From: Sipunculus nudus
Lineage: Eukaryota; Annelida; Sipuncula; Golfingiida; Sipunculidae
Reading direction: 5' to 3'
Length of the DNA stretch: 64,000 nt
Assembly: GCA_026874595.1 (NCBI GenBank)
Contig: CM049307.1
Location: forward strand, 6,967,579 to 7,031,578
Positions 10,100-20,657 of this stretch are shown one piece after another (the first letter of the stretch is position 1; the number at the start of each line of letters is the position of its first letter). The notes beneath the pieces were generated by a model. The model had not been told where the DNA came from. It saw only the letters and a program-made list of their open reading frames with translations, and searched no databases. The position numbers and the translations under genes are program-made.

Positions 10100-10452
10100 G
10101 GTCGTGGTAGGGCTCCAACATGAATTGTGCCTGGCAACTAGACATCACCGCTGCTTTTATATGTTTACGAACATGTACAGCCAGGCAGTGCGCATGCCTG
10201 GCGGTTGATGGGATAGGCTCGAAATTGTTTACCAAATTCAGATGTGAGTAACGGCAGGGCTCATGTGACTTAACAAAAAAAATGGCCTCACTCCAAGGTC
10301 AGTCCACTGCATGAGCGAAGATACGTTTCTGAGATGCATTATCCCACGCAACATGAACACATATAGAGATAAAAAACACCATGAGGAGATGTATGCACTG
10401 GTGTCATTGTGTGTGACGTACGCTGTCAGATATCGGGTACACAATGACGCTT
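10100..10452. other. Intergenic spacer
   Basis: Contains the promoter of the double-CARD gene and the 3' flank of the 180-residue gene. No gene is seen. Confidence 0.45.
10154..10162 (-). promoter_or_regulatory. TATA box of the double-CARD gene
   Basis: ATATAAAAG reads on the minus strand 55 bases before the ATG at 10099. Confidence 0.5.
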
Positions 10453-10995
10453 TCACGAGAAAGAACCAAGTGACACACAACAGCAACGAGAGGTTACATT
10501 CCTCGTTTGGTATCGGCTACATGGGCAGTAATTTAAACACAGCAGACCCCTGTGGAAATCGCTGTCAGCGTGAGACACTCGGTACTCTTTGCTAAAGAAG
10601 CAGTACAATATGTACACAGCCAGGCATCGGGCTTCAGCCGTCGGGACCATGCGTGTAAGGTTCACTGTGATCGAAGGGCATATCCTGTGCCAGCTGACCC
10701 ACGGTTCCGTTTTATACACAGCCGTCAAAGTAGCCTCATCAAGTGTGATCCCGTACCCTCTCCCGATATCAGTTATCATACTCAAGCAGAGGCTGGGTGG
10801 CCACGGGTCCACGCCGTCAACCAGTTCCACGCACTGCCACGATCTGGGAAATACATCAGTTGATCTGTCGTCAAGGACTTTGATCTTCTTCAAAAGTAGC
10901 TCCGCGTGACCCATCAAATTGTCCATCAGATATGTCATTTCGTTCTTGTCGCACAACCTGCTGGTTAACTGGTCGTCGGCTGGGAGCGAATGCAT
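10453..10995 (-). CDS. Unrecognised 180-residue protein
   Basis: The first ATG on the minus strand is at 10995. The first 130 residues look like a folded globular domain with leucine-rich helices and Trp/Pro-containing loops; the last 40 are Cys-rich and less regular, so the true C-terminus could differ. No family is recognised. It lies upstream of the double-CARD gene on the same strand with a spacer of about 350 bases. No TATA box is obvious. A real gene is likely because the opposite-strand frames are poorer and composition resembles its neighbours. Confidence 0.5.
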   Translation of the reverse strand: MHSLPADDQLTSRLCDKNEMTYLMDNLMGHAELLLKKIKVLDDRSTDVFPRSWQCVELVDGVDPWPPSLCLSMITDIGRGYGITLDEATLTAVYKTEPWVSWHRICPSITVNLTRMVPTAEARCLAVYILYCFFSKEYRVSHADSDFHRGLLCLNYCPCSRYQTRNVTSRCCCVSLGSFS

Positions 10996-11930
10996 CACGC
11001 TGTGTCCGAAGTATAATCAAGAATGAGCACACGTCCGCAACTGTTGGGTACGTCAAACACAATGTGTTGCGTGGGCGTGGCTTGAATGGGATGCATGTAT
11101 TCGGAAGGTCTCACCCGCCATGAAACAAGGGGTGACGGCTTCTCAAGCTCACATGAATATATATATATATATGTATATGAGGGGTGACGGGTTGAAATGT
11201 GGTTAAACAGGGTTCGTCCCTGGTATGATCTTAATACGTTTGCTGGTAATCTGCTTTTTCATCGCTGCTCGATAACTGTCTGCGTGTTTGCATGTATTCA
11301 TAAATTAGTTTTGTCGTTGGCGAACGGTTTCAGATTAAACACCCGATACAGAAAACCCTGCACGCCGAGGTGTACTTTCACGTTATATACATTTTTTAAA
11401 AAGAAGAAGACGGGTACATCAAAACCATTCGTCACCCAGATGTATATTTTAGGCACATCCAATGCGAATGCACGAAAATCGTTTGAACAACCAGATGTTA
11501 TATGGATCTGATCAACCAGATACGACAAACATACTAATAGATGTTGATATCACTTGATACTTCCAAACTCAGAAAACGAAATTTTAAATAAATGCATATG
11601 TGACAATATTTCAAAAATATGTATAAAAACTTGATGTACTCGTTATTTTCAACAATGTTTTGCCTGAATCTACGTCACAATACCTGTGGAACTCATAAGA
11701 CGGAACTTATATAATGAATAAAATATGAAAGTTTCACGGTCTTCTTTATGCCATGATCATCCGCATATGTGATTCCTGATCATTTTCTGATACATTTTAT
11801 AAATACATAAAGGCACACAAAACATCCAGTTCAATTAAAGTATGCAGTCCGCACAAATGTTGTTTCATGTGTGCAACTTAATTAGATAAATCCGTTGTCT
11901 ATCTGATATAGTTCTACTTGTCGTCGGCAG
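10996..11930. other. AT-rich spacer left of the foldback element
   Basis: Contains a short AT microsatellite near 11156-11175. One minus-strand frame at 11298-11528 reads like a 76-residue protein fragment but has no promoter, start context or recognisable family, so it is not called as a gene. Confidence 0.4.
11298..11528 (-). CDS. Possible small or remnant ORF (76 residues)
   Basis: This minus-strand frame has balanced, protein-like composition (hydrophobic beta-like runs around WVTNGFDVPVFFFL) in otherwise AT-rich DNA. No domain is recognised. It could be a decayed gene piece or chance. Confidence 0.2.
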   Translation of the reverse strand: MSYLVDQIHITSGCSNDFRAFALDVPKIYIWVTNGFDVPVFFFLKNVYNVKVHLGVQGFLYRVFNLKPFANDKTNL

Positions 11931-12418
11931 GTGGCGATACTGACGCCAATATATTGGTCAGCAACACAAAATGGCCATTTGCCGGACAACGGTCTACACA
12001 ACATTTACGAAATATATGCTAAAATCTTTGGAAAAATATGCCTCAAACGTTCAACGAGTGACATTCGTGATATATTTTCCAGTTTGCGGGTACATCTTGC
12101 ACAAACGTGAAATCTGCCGCACACCAAAGATTTCAATGTTGTTTCATGTGTGCAACTTAATTAGATAAATCCGTTGTCTATCTGATATAGTTCCACTTGT
12201 CGTCGGCAGGTGGCGATACTGACACCGTCATATTGGTCAGCAACACAAAATGGCCATTTGCCGGACAACGGTCTACACAACATTTACAAAATATGTGCTA
12301 AAATCTTTGGAAAAATATGCTTTAAGCGTTCAACGAGTAACATTTGCGATATCTTTTTCAGTTTGCGCGTACATCTTGCACAAACGTGAAATCTGCCGCA
12401 CACCAAAGATTTCAATGT
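11860..12418 (+). repeat. Tandem pair of about 280-bp repeats
   Basis: The segment around 11860-12136 recurs at about 12140-12418 with few differences (shared blocks TTGTTTCATGTGTGCAACTT, GTCGTCGGCAGGTGGCGATA and CATTTGCCGGACAACGGTC). An inverted, more diverged copy lies at about 15862-16040. These form the outer arms of the foldback structure. Confidence 0.8.
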
Positions 12419-12885
12419 GTCCACAACCCTACTATATAAGCAGGCCGAGTCTATTATACTATCAGTTGAGAGCGCTCTCTGGGCGCTTTTGGGTCCCCGA
12501 CGGCTCCCCTGTGGGGGAGGGGGGGACTTGAGGGGGGGAGGGGGCGGCCCCTCCCTCTGCCTTATGTCAAGAAGTAGTAGAGTTGTGGGTCTGAGGCCGG
12601 TTGTGTGGTTCAAGTCAGAACTAGACCGGTTGTAGGTTTGGGGATCACCGGCAGGAGGTGAATAAGGGTCGGTTGGATGTGAAAGGTCGGTTGGGGTCGT
12701 CGAGGTCGGATGTGAAAGGTCAACAGGGGTCGCCGGGGGGGGAGAACAGGGGAGTTCTGGATGGGATCGGGTCGAAGGGGAAAGGTCAGCAGGGGTCGCC
12801 TGGGGGGGGGAACAGGGGAGTTGTGAGTGGGATCGGGTCGGAGGTGAAAGGTCAACAGGGGTCACAGGGGGGGGGGAACAGGGGA

Positions 12886-13395
12886 GTTGTGAGTGGGTTC
12901 GTATACGGATGTGAATGGTTAAAGAGTGATCGTCGGGTATCATCGGTACTGGGAAAGCCAACGGTGTGCAACGCACGTCAAAGCACAATGGGATCGTTCC
13001 GATCACCACAGAATCTCCCCTGGGGCCGAGGCCCCTATAGAGGTTTCTCCACAGGGGTCGTGGTGGGGGCCTCGCCCCCAGGGGATAATACTTTATGGGG
13101 GATCGATCCCTAAAAATAATACACACAGGGGGCGAGGCGAGTTGTGAGTGGGTTCGTATACGGATGTGAATGGTTAAAGAGTGATCGTCGGGTATCATCG
13201 GTACTGGGAAAGCCAACGGTGTGCAACGCACGTCAAAGCACAATGGGATCGTTCCGATCACCACAGAATCTCCCCTGGGGCCGAGGCCCCTATAGAGGTT
13301 TCTCCACAGGGGTCGTGGTGGGGGCCTCGCCCCCAGGGGATAATACTTTATGGGGGATCGATCCCTAAAAATAATACACACAGGGGGCGAGGCCC
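12886..13395 (+). repeat. Perfect-looking 255-bp tandem duplication
   Basis: The block beginning GTTGTGAGTGGGTTCGTATA at 12886 recurs at 13141, an offset of 255 bases, apparently without differences. It is a recent duplication inside the left arm. Confidence 0.85.
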
Positions 13396-14480
13396 CCATA
13401 AGGAATTACATGGAGGGCCCGTGGTGGGGGCCTCGCCCCCAGGGGATTATACTTTATGGGGGATCGATCCCTAAAAAGAATACACACAGGGGGCGAGGCC
13501 CCCATTAGGAATAACATGGAGGGCCCGTGGTGGGGGCCTCGCCCCCAGGGGAAAATACTTTATTTTGGATCGATCCCTAAAAAGAATATACACAGGGGGC
13601 GAGGCCCCCATAAGGAATTACATGGAAGGCCCGTGGTGGGGGCCTCGCCCCCAGGGGAAAATACTTTATGTGGGATCGATCCCTACAAAGAATATACCCA
13701 GGGGGCGAAGCCCCCATAAGGAATTACATGGAAGGCCCGTGGTGGGGGCCTCGCCCCCAGGGGAAAATACTTTATGTGGGATCGATCCCTAAAAAGAATA
13801 TACACAGGGGGCGAGGCCCCCATAAGGAATTACATGGAAGGCCCGTGGTGGGGGCCTCGCCCCCAGGGGAAAATACTTTATGTGGGATCGATCCCTACAA
13901 AGAATATACCCGGGGGCGAGGCCCCCATAAGGAATTACATGGAAGGCACGTGGTGGGGGCCTCGCCCCCAGGGGATAATAATTTATGTGGGATCGATCCC
14001 TACAAAGAATATACACTGGGGGCGAGGCCCCCATAAGGAAATACATGGAAGGCACGTGGTGGGGGCCTCGACCCCAGGGGAAAATACTTTATGTGGGATC
14101 GATCCCTACAAAGAATATACCCAGGGGGCGAGGCCCCCATCAGGAATTACATGGAAGGCCCGTGGTGGGGGCCTCGCCCCCAGGGGAAAATACTTTATGT
14201 GGGATCGATCCCTACAAAGAATACACCCTGGGGGCGAAGCCCCCATCAGGAATTACATGGAAGGCAGGTGGTGGGGGCCTCGCCCCCAGGGGATAATACT
14301 TTATGTGGGATCGATCCCTACAAAGAATATACACTGGGGGCGAGGCCCCCATAAGGAAATACATGGAAGGCACGTGGTGGGGGCCTCGCCCCCAGGGGAT
14401 AATAATTTATGTGGGATCGATCCCTAAAAAGAATATATACTGGGGGCGAGGCCCCCATAAGGATTTAGATGGAGGGCCCG
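13383..14480 (+). repeat. Array of about 106-bp GC-rich units, direct orientation
   Basis: About eleven units each contain GGGGGCGAGGCCCCCAT, an ACATGGA-rGGC block, GGGGGCCTCGCCCCCAGGGG and a GGATCGATCCCT palindrome. Each unit is itself partly palindromic. Copies differ by point changes such as ATAATA versus AAAATA. Confidence 0.85.
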
Positions 14481-14580
14481 TGGTGGGGGCCTCGCCCCCC
14501 GGGAATATTGATTTCAGGGATCGAGGCGCCGAAGGCGCCCTCCATACATACATCTGTGTATTGGCGCCTTCGGCGCCCCG

Positions 14581-15060
14581 ATCCCCATACAGTATTCTCC
14601 CGGGGGCGAGGCCCCCATCACGATCCTTCCATATATTTCCTTATGGGGGCCTCGCCCCCGGGGTATATTCTTTTTAGGGATCGATCCCACATAAAGTATT
14701 TTCCCCTGGGGGCGAGGCCCCCACCACGGGCCTTCCATGTAATTCCTTATGGGGGCCTCGCCCCCTGTGTATATTCTTTTTAGGGATCGATCCCACATAA
14801 AGTATTTTCCCCTGGGGGCGAGGCCCCCACCACGGGCCTTCCATGTAATTCCTTATGGGGGCCTCGCCCCCTGTGTATATTCTTTTTAGGGATCGATCCC
14901 CCATAAAATATTATTCCCGGGGGCGAGGCCCCCACCACGGGCCCTCCATGTAATTCCTTATGGGGGCCTCGCCCCCTGTGTATATTCTTTTTAGGGATCG
15001 ATCCCACATAAAGTATTCTTCCCGGGGGCGAAGCCCCCACCACGAGCCCTGTGGAGAAAT
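14581..15060 (-). repeat. Same 106-bp units in inverted orientation
   Basis: About four units recur reverse-complemented to the right of the centre, ending in a TATAGGGGCCTCGGCCCC block that mirrors 13020-13050. Confidence 0.8.
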
Positions 15061-15554
15061 TTCTATAGGGGCCTCGGCCCCAGTGGAGACCCTCTGTCGG
15101 GATCTGAACGATCCCCTAGTGCTTTGACATGCATTGCACACCTGTGGCTTTTCCAGTACCGATGATATCCGATGAACACTCTTTAACCATTCACATGGGT
15201 CTTCGATCCCAACCAGGACTCCCCTGTTCCCCCCCGCCGGGCGATCCTACCCAGAACTCCCCTGTTCCCCCCCGCCAGGCGATCCCACCCAGAACTCCCC
15301 TGGTCCCCCCCCCCCCCGGTAAACCCTACTGACCTTTCATCTCTAACCTCGACGACCCAGACCGACCTTTCACATCCTACCGACTCTTTCCCCCCCCCCC
15401 CCCCTGCCGGCGATCCCCAAACCTACAACTGGTCTACTTCTGACTTGAACCACACAACCGACCCCTGGTGGCCACAAGCCCACAACTCTACTACTTCTTG
15501 ACATAAGGCAGAGGGAGGGGCCGCCCCCTCCCCCCCTCAAGTCCCCCCCTCCCC

Positions 15555-15802
15555 CACAGGGGAGCCGTCTGGGAGCCAAAAGCGCCCATAGAGGTATAAC
15601 GTCCCTGGGTGGGCTCGAACCACCAACCTTCCGATTAACAGCCGGACGCGCTAACCATTGCGCCACAGGGACTACATGCTTTGTGTACGTGAGTTTCTTA
15701 TGTTATCATGAACAGGTACTGTTCCTTGATTTGATTGGCTGATGGAAAGTGTGACGTCACAGACACAGGGGAGCCGTCTGGGACCAAAAAGCGCCCATAG
15801 AG
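15555..15802. repeat. 39-bp direct repeats flanking tRNA-Asn
   Basis: A block starting CACAGGGGAGCCGTCTGGGA occurs at 15555-15593 and again at 15764-15802 with two differences. The intervening sequence holds tRNA-Asn and has no counterpart in the left arm, so it looks like an insertion or unequal duplication in the right arm. Confidence 0.65.
15601..15672 (-). tRNA. tRNA-Asn (anticodon GTT)
   Basis: The reverse complement folds as a cloverleaf: a 7-bp acceptor stem (GTCCCTG with CAGGGAC), a D arm, an anticodon stem TCCGG/TCGGA around the loop CTGTTAA with anticodon GTT, and a T arm GGTGG-TTCGAGC-CCACC. There is no intron, and CCA is not encoded, as in eukaryotic nuclear genes. It lies inside the right arm of the foldback repeat. 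Confidence 0.9.
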
Positions 15803-15861
15803 CGCTCTCAACTGATAGTATTATAGAGCCGGCCTGCTTATATAGTAGGGTTGTGGACACA

Positions 15862-16040
15862 TTTAATCTTTGGTGTGTGTGTTACTCGTGGAATGTTTGA
15901 GGCATATTTTTCCTAAAATTTTAGCAGGTATTTCGTAAATGTCATGTAGACCGTTGTCCGGCAAAGGGCTATTTTGTTGTGTTGACCAGTGCTGTATGAG
16001 GCAGCGCCCCCTATCGTATGTTACCGGAACTATTTTAACC
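15862..16040 (-). repeat. Inverted copy of the outer 280-bp repeat
   Basis: Reverse-complement matches to the left flank include GTAGACCGTTGTCCGGCAAA and a GAGGCATATTTTTCC block. Similarity fades near 16040. This extends the inverted repeat beyond the GC-rich core. Confidence 0.6.
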
Positions 16041-16155
16041 ATGTCCACAGAGGAGATATGTGTAAGAGATTTAATATCTGAGTCAGACTTAGAATGACTG
16101 AATGCTGGCATCTTGGTGGATCGTGAAATATGTTTCGATAGCATGGAGTCTATCA

Positions 16156-16206
<51 letters not shown>

Positions 16207-16899
16207 ACATTTTTAATGATGGCATGTAAAATGGGCGTACCGAAAATATAAAGCCATATTTATTTAATATTATGTATTAAGTATCCACAATCCAAAACTC
16301 TGATCAATAGTGTTTTTTTACGTTATATCACATACCATACAGACGCTGTCATACAATGTCCTTTTCAGAAAACAACAAGCCGTACGTTTGAGACTAGTAT
16401 CTATTGTTAAGCCGTATAATAATATATATATCATCCGTTATCGCTGTTTTGAAACATACACAGTTAGACATTTCATGGTAACATTTCATTTTGACATTTC
16501 ATTTTGACATTTCATTTACATTTGACATTATCAACAGTAATCATTCTTTTAGCATAACGTCGGGTGACGTATGAGACAAGCATATATTGTTAAGCCGTAT
16601 AATAATATATATATCATCCGTGATCGCTGTTTTGAAACATACACAGTTGGACATATCATGTTAACATTTCATTTTGACATTCCATTTTGACATTTCATTT
16701 AACATTTCATTTTGACATTTCATTTCGACATTTCATTTTGACATTTCACATGATCAACAGTAATCAACTTTAAACATAACCTTTAGCATATATTTACATC
16801 TCCATACACAATAAACAGTCAAGCATTTTGAGTTTCGTGTTGGCTCGCTTTGTCACAATGACACAGAACCACATTACGTTTTACGTGGAAAGTATCAGT
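16041..16899. repeat. AT-rich repeat spacer
   Basis: This gene-free stretch contains an AT microsatellite at about 16161-16203. A duplicated unit of about 180 bases (16400 and 16583, sharing TTGTTAAGCCGTATAATAAT) follows, and each copy ends in reiterations of a TTTTGACATTTCAT motif. Confidence 0.6.
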
Positions 16900-19284
16900 T
16901 TATGCTGATCCCCGTGGGAAAACTAGGAGTACTTGTTGCTGCAACTGTTGAAAGTTCTGTTTGACGTCTTCCAGCATGGCCATCGACTGTTGAAAGCTGC
17001 TGATGGCCCTGTGCAGCTTGTCCGTCATCGTGTTCGTCACATTCCAAAGTTCCTGCGTATCCATGGCGGCCGTGTTTGAGGCGTAGTTATGCGCAGTTGC
17101 ATTGTTTGGCGTTGCGACGATAGGTGCAGCTGGAGTGTATATATAATTCTGTGTATTCACGTCACATGTTGACAGTTGCTGGGCGACGGTGTACAGAATG
17201 TTCATCGGGTTTGGGTCGCTTGCAACGGACGTACCTTGCTGCTGCAGTCCCGTCCCGTCATACAAGTGCGCATTGACTGTGACGCCAGCAATCGGCCGTT
17301 GCCCTGCACAGGCGTAAACGGGCGCATTGGCTTTGACCACGCCGGGAGACGGCATGAATTGTCCCGTGAAGGGTGAATGAGTGCTGTGTCCCAAGTCCGT
17401 CCCTGCATTGTGCATGTGATCGTAATGTGTACCCATATGTTGTTGTGTCCCCCCCACAGGTAACCCGGTATTGTCCATTTCGTCGTCTGATATATCAGAA
17501 TAAGGACTTTCATGCTCACCAACCACTGCAGACGGTGGCGCGCTTTTGTCTCGTTGACTTGTTGCTGAGCGGGCGATAGACACCTCATTCTCCAAAGCGT
17601 TACCCGCATCTCCCTCTTGCGCCGGGCCCGATTGATTGAGGTGCAAACGGACACTTCCGTCCTCGTCTTCGTCACGCACCTCGTCTGGCAATACCAGGTC
17701 TTGTGTATCTATGTTCAACAAGGCCGGCATTGCGGGTGTATTAAGAGATATTTCGTAGGGGTCTGGTATGGCGGGTCGGCGCCCGTTTACCGTAGGCGCT
17801 TTTAGGGTCGTTTCCTCCTCCTGTGACGTGGAGTGTGTCGCATTCCCTTCGTAATTCAGGATCAGGTTTGAGCCATTCGTCGCCCCGTGTGCGGTCGGCC
17901 TGTCAGCGTCTGTGCCGGGCGATTGTGGCGAGCTGTCAATAGGAGGGTACAGCGTTGCGCAGTCGCCGCCGCCTATGGGTGAAAATGGCGTATCATCGAT
18001 GCGTATGCGCTTCCTCGGGGCGCTGAACCTTGGTTGACCGTCAGCAGCGTGACACGGACCGCGTTTCCGCTTCCCGAGCTCGGCGTGAGTTCTTCCTGTT
18101 GTCGCACCGTCGGGACTCCCCTGTTGATCCTGGACGTCAACTGTCGTATGACCGGCATTTTCTTTCACCCACTGTTCAGCTTGTACGTTCAGGGTGGCGG
18201 CATCGACAGCTGCAGACGGTTCAGAGGAAACGGGGTCGGCGGTATCATCCGTGACACTGGTTGTTGTTGCTCCCTGATCAAACGTACCCGCATCGTCTTG
18301 CAGGCCATACGGCACCAGCGTAAACGGTATCGCCCCTTTCTTGGAGCTTTTCAGGACACACCGTTCGCGCGATTTACCGGTGTACAGGCCGTATGTGGGA
18401 GGGCTTTTGGCTGCTTTCTCCATTTTCTTGAGGCAAGAATGTACACGCACATACAGGTCATGCAAGGCCTGCTCGTGTGCGAAAACTGTTGAGCGGCACA
18501 GTTCCTTTGCCACGCGGTTGATGTCCTCTTGCAGTGGGATCAAATCGTTGCCCTTTTGCTCCCTGTTTATAAGTCTGTCTGTCACGCAGCGGATGGCTTC
18601 GCCGATCGCATTGCACAGAAGCTTGCTTTCGTCTGCGTCGGCCTCGCTCAAAATGTGATCATCTCCACGCAATGTCCGGCGGAAATTTTCAGCCAGAGAA
18701 AGGTGCCGTTCCTCTGTGGTGAGCACCGTGACGAAATACTCCAAACCGAAGAGCTTTGAGATGGATTGGGATCGGTGGAAATCCGGAAACAGCTCCTCGT
18801 TGTCGGTCATCAGGTAGGGGAAGTGATTGTATCGGAAACGCAGGAACATGTCCGCCGTGTTCTTCATAAAGCATGGAAACGCGGGCAGGGACTTGTCCGA
18901 TTGACACAGGGCGAGGTCGCATATGAAGAACATGTACAACCGGCTCCAGTCGTCCAGGCTCGCTCCCAACAGCTCCCCGTAATAGATGAGCGTGCGCAGC
19001 CAGGCCAGATCGCAACAGTCGTCGAATAACTCGGGCGTGATACGCCTGTTCACCGGATTACCCTTGTCGGAACATTTCCTCACCGTCAGTCCAATGCTGC
19101 GCACGGTGAGTATGTTGTCGTTCATCAGAGGCGCCGTCATTGTAGAGATCCGGCTTTTCTCTTTGCATTCTACGCCTGATAGAAGCGGCGCGAACACATC
19201 ACCGCCACTGTAGTTCGCCAATGGTTGCGAGTTTCTCTTCGTTGAACGAGCGGACATATCTGCCGTTTTCGAACGAGAGCCCAT
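16900..19284 (-). CDS. Unrecognised 794-residue protein
   Basis: Reads minus from ATG 19282-19284. Residues about 60-330 look like a folded, mainly helical domain with several Cys and Trp. Residues about 340-640 are low complexity, rich in Asp, Ser, Thr, Pro and Gln, with a short basic KRKRG/RKRIR patch that could be a nuclear signal. The last 60 residues form a Gln-rich coiled coil. This resembles a regulatory or tegument-like protein in general layout only; no family is recognised. A minus-strand TATAAAAG lies about 109 bases upstream. The gene stands alone between the foldback element and a duplicated spacer, with no intron. Confidence 0.75.
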   Translation of the reverse strand: MGSRSKTADMSARSTKRNSQPLANYSGGDVFAPLLSGVECKEKSRISTMTAPLMNDNILTVRSIGLTVRKCSDKGNPVNRRITPELFDDCCDLAWLRTLIYYGELLGASLDDWSRLYMFFICDLALCQSDKSLPAFPCFMKNTADMFLRFRYNHFPYLMTDNEELFPDFHRSQSISKLFGLEYFVTVLTTEERHLSLAENFRRTLRGDDHILSEADADESKLLCNAIGEAIRCVTDRLINREQKGNDLIPLQEDINRVAKELCRSTVFAHEQALHDLYVRVHSCLKKMEKAAKSPPTYGLYTGKSRERCVLKSSKKGAIPFTLVPYGLQDDAGTFDQGATTTSVTDDTADPVSSEPSAAVDAATLNVQAEQWVKENAGHTTVDVQDQQGSPDGATTGRTHAELGKRKRGPCHAADGQPRFSAPRKRIRIDDTPFSPIGGGDCATLYPPIDSSPQSPGTDADRPTAHGATNGSNLILNYEGNATHSTSQEEETTLKAPTVNGRRPAIPDPYEISLNTPAMPALLNIDTQDLVLPDEVRDEDEDGSVRLHLNQSGPAQEGDAGNALENEVSIARSATSQRDKSAPPSAVVGEHESPYSDISDDEMDNTGLPVGGTQQHMGTHYDHMHNAGTDLGHSTHSPFTGQFMPSPGVVKANAPVYACAGQRPIAGVTVNAHLYDGTGLQQQGTSVASDPNPMNILYTVAQQLSTCDVNTQNYIYTPAAPIVATPNNATAHNYASNTAAMDTQELWNVTNTMTDKLHRAISSFQQSMAMLEDVKQNFQQLQQQVLLVFPRGSA

Positions 19285-19392
19285 GTCGCTGAAGACTGCT
19301 TTTGTAATGTAGAGAATAGCAACAGCAACAGCAGTTTCAACCGGCTGGTAGCAGTGCGTGGCAGGTTCTGCTGAATGTTTGGTACTGCTGAG

Positions 19393-19400
19393 CTTTTATA
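19393..19400 (-). promoter_or_regulatory. TATA box of the 794-residue gene
   Basis: TATAAAAG on the minus strand, 109 bases before the ATG at 19284. Confidence 0.5.
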
Positions 19401-19558
19401 GCCAGTAACCCAGACATTACGTAATACTGTGGAAATTCCAACATGAACAAAACAACTTTTTACATATATCTGATAACCGCGATACTTTCACTCAAGGACA
19501 AACGTGTCAAAACAAAATCGTTAAAAGCTATGGAAAACCCACCCGAAAACATCCGGTT

Positions 19559-20430
19559 CAACGTCCTGTCGGTAAATGAGTCACGGCCGAAACATGGGAA
19601 TAACAATTTTTTATATATAGTTTCCACGAATCAGATGTACGAATCAGCAGTGCACCCGGTGCAAGTTTTGTTTTCACTTCCTTTTCTAGAGAAATCACGT
19701 CATACCGTGTCAATGTACGTCTGCGCAAAAACTTTTTACAGGAGATAAGACATGTCGCCCAGACTGTGACTCAAGGACAAATGTGTCAAAACAACTGCGC
19801 AAACATCGGAAAAACCAGACCGCAAGCATTCGGTCAATGTCCTGAGCGGTTAGTCACAGCAGCATGAACGCGATAACATCCTGGTTTTTATGTACCAGCT
19901 AAGCACCAGCGTCAAGGCCGTCTATTTTTTACTGTAGTCATGTGGTTATGAATCATACCTGTTTACTAGACGTACCAAACGTAACTGGGTCAACGTCCTG
20001 TCGGTAAATGAGTCACGGCCGAAACATGGGAATAACAATTTTTTATATATAGTTTCCACGAATCAGATGTACGAATCAGCAGTGCACCCGGTGCAAGTTT
20101 TGTTTTCACTTCCTTTTCTAGAGAAATCACGTCATACCGTGTCAATGTACGTCTGCGCAAACAACTTTTTACAGGAGATAAGACATGTCGCCCAGACTGT
20201 GACTCAAGGACAAATGTGTCAAAACAACTGCGCAAACATCGGAAAAACCAGACCGCAAGCATTCGGTCAATGTCCTGAGCGGTTAGTCACAGCAGCATGA
20301 ACGCGATAACATCCTGGTTTTTATGTATCAGCTAAGCACCAGCGTCAAGGCCGTCTATATTTTGCTGTAATAATGTGGTTATGAATAATACTTGTTTACC
20401 AGACGTACCAAACGTAAATGGGTCGTCAGT
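19559..20430 (+). repeat. Tandem duplication, 432-bp period
   Basis: The block starting GTCCTGTCGGTAAATGAGTC occurs at 19563 and 19995, nearly identical for about 430 bases. A third, diverged partial copy (ATGTATCAG-x-AAGCACCAGCG-like block and the ACGTACCAAACGTAAATGG end) lies at about 21050-21165, after the 115-residue gene. Short open frames inside both copies look non-coding. Confidence 0.8.
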
Positions 20431-20657
20431 GTAAACATGCTGTTTTATATGACCTTTAATTGCGCTTTACAATTTCAGTGATACAAGTCACGTTTCAATG
20501 ACACAGTTTCGTTCGTCAGACACGCGCGCACTTGAGGTGGTCAAGCCGCTGTAGAACAGTCCTTCTATACGTCGGTGCCCCATCCGTATCGCGTGCATAT
20601 ATATCGTTCCTTTAAACTGGACCAGTATCCCAAGACAGAAGAGAAGAATAAAGAGTA

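Larger units (their letters stand above)
12419..15861. mobile_element. GC-rich foldback-type element (imperfect inverted repeat)
   Basis: The left end near 12419 (CCACAACCCTACTATATAAG) is reverse-complemented at the right end near 15861. Inside, matching arms hold runs of G or C, a GGGGCCGAGGCCCC-type block, and about 106-bp repeat units, in opposite orientations about a centre near 14551, where GGCGCCGAAGGCGCC at 14525-14539 pairs with 14563-14577. The left arm is longer than the right. No transposase or other real gene is present; long open frames here are a by-product of the GC-rich repeats. Foldback transposons have this structure. A collapsed or rearranged viral or host inverted-repeat region is the alternative. 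Confidence 0.65.

Noticed and set aside
12284-13399. Long minus-strand open frame (371 residues) and several plus-strand frames at 12658-14427
   Set aside because: They are translations of the GC-rich repeat units (Pro/Arg/Gly-rich, repeating every unit) and start or stop with the repeat boundaries.
13383-14480. CRISPR-like array of regular repeats
   Set aside because: Whole 106-bp units repeat without unique spacers, the DNA is animal-type, and no Cas gene is present.
17202-17675. Second minus-strand frame inside the 794-residue gene
   Set aside because: Overlaps the low-complexity part of the main frame; no independent promoter or domain.
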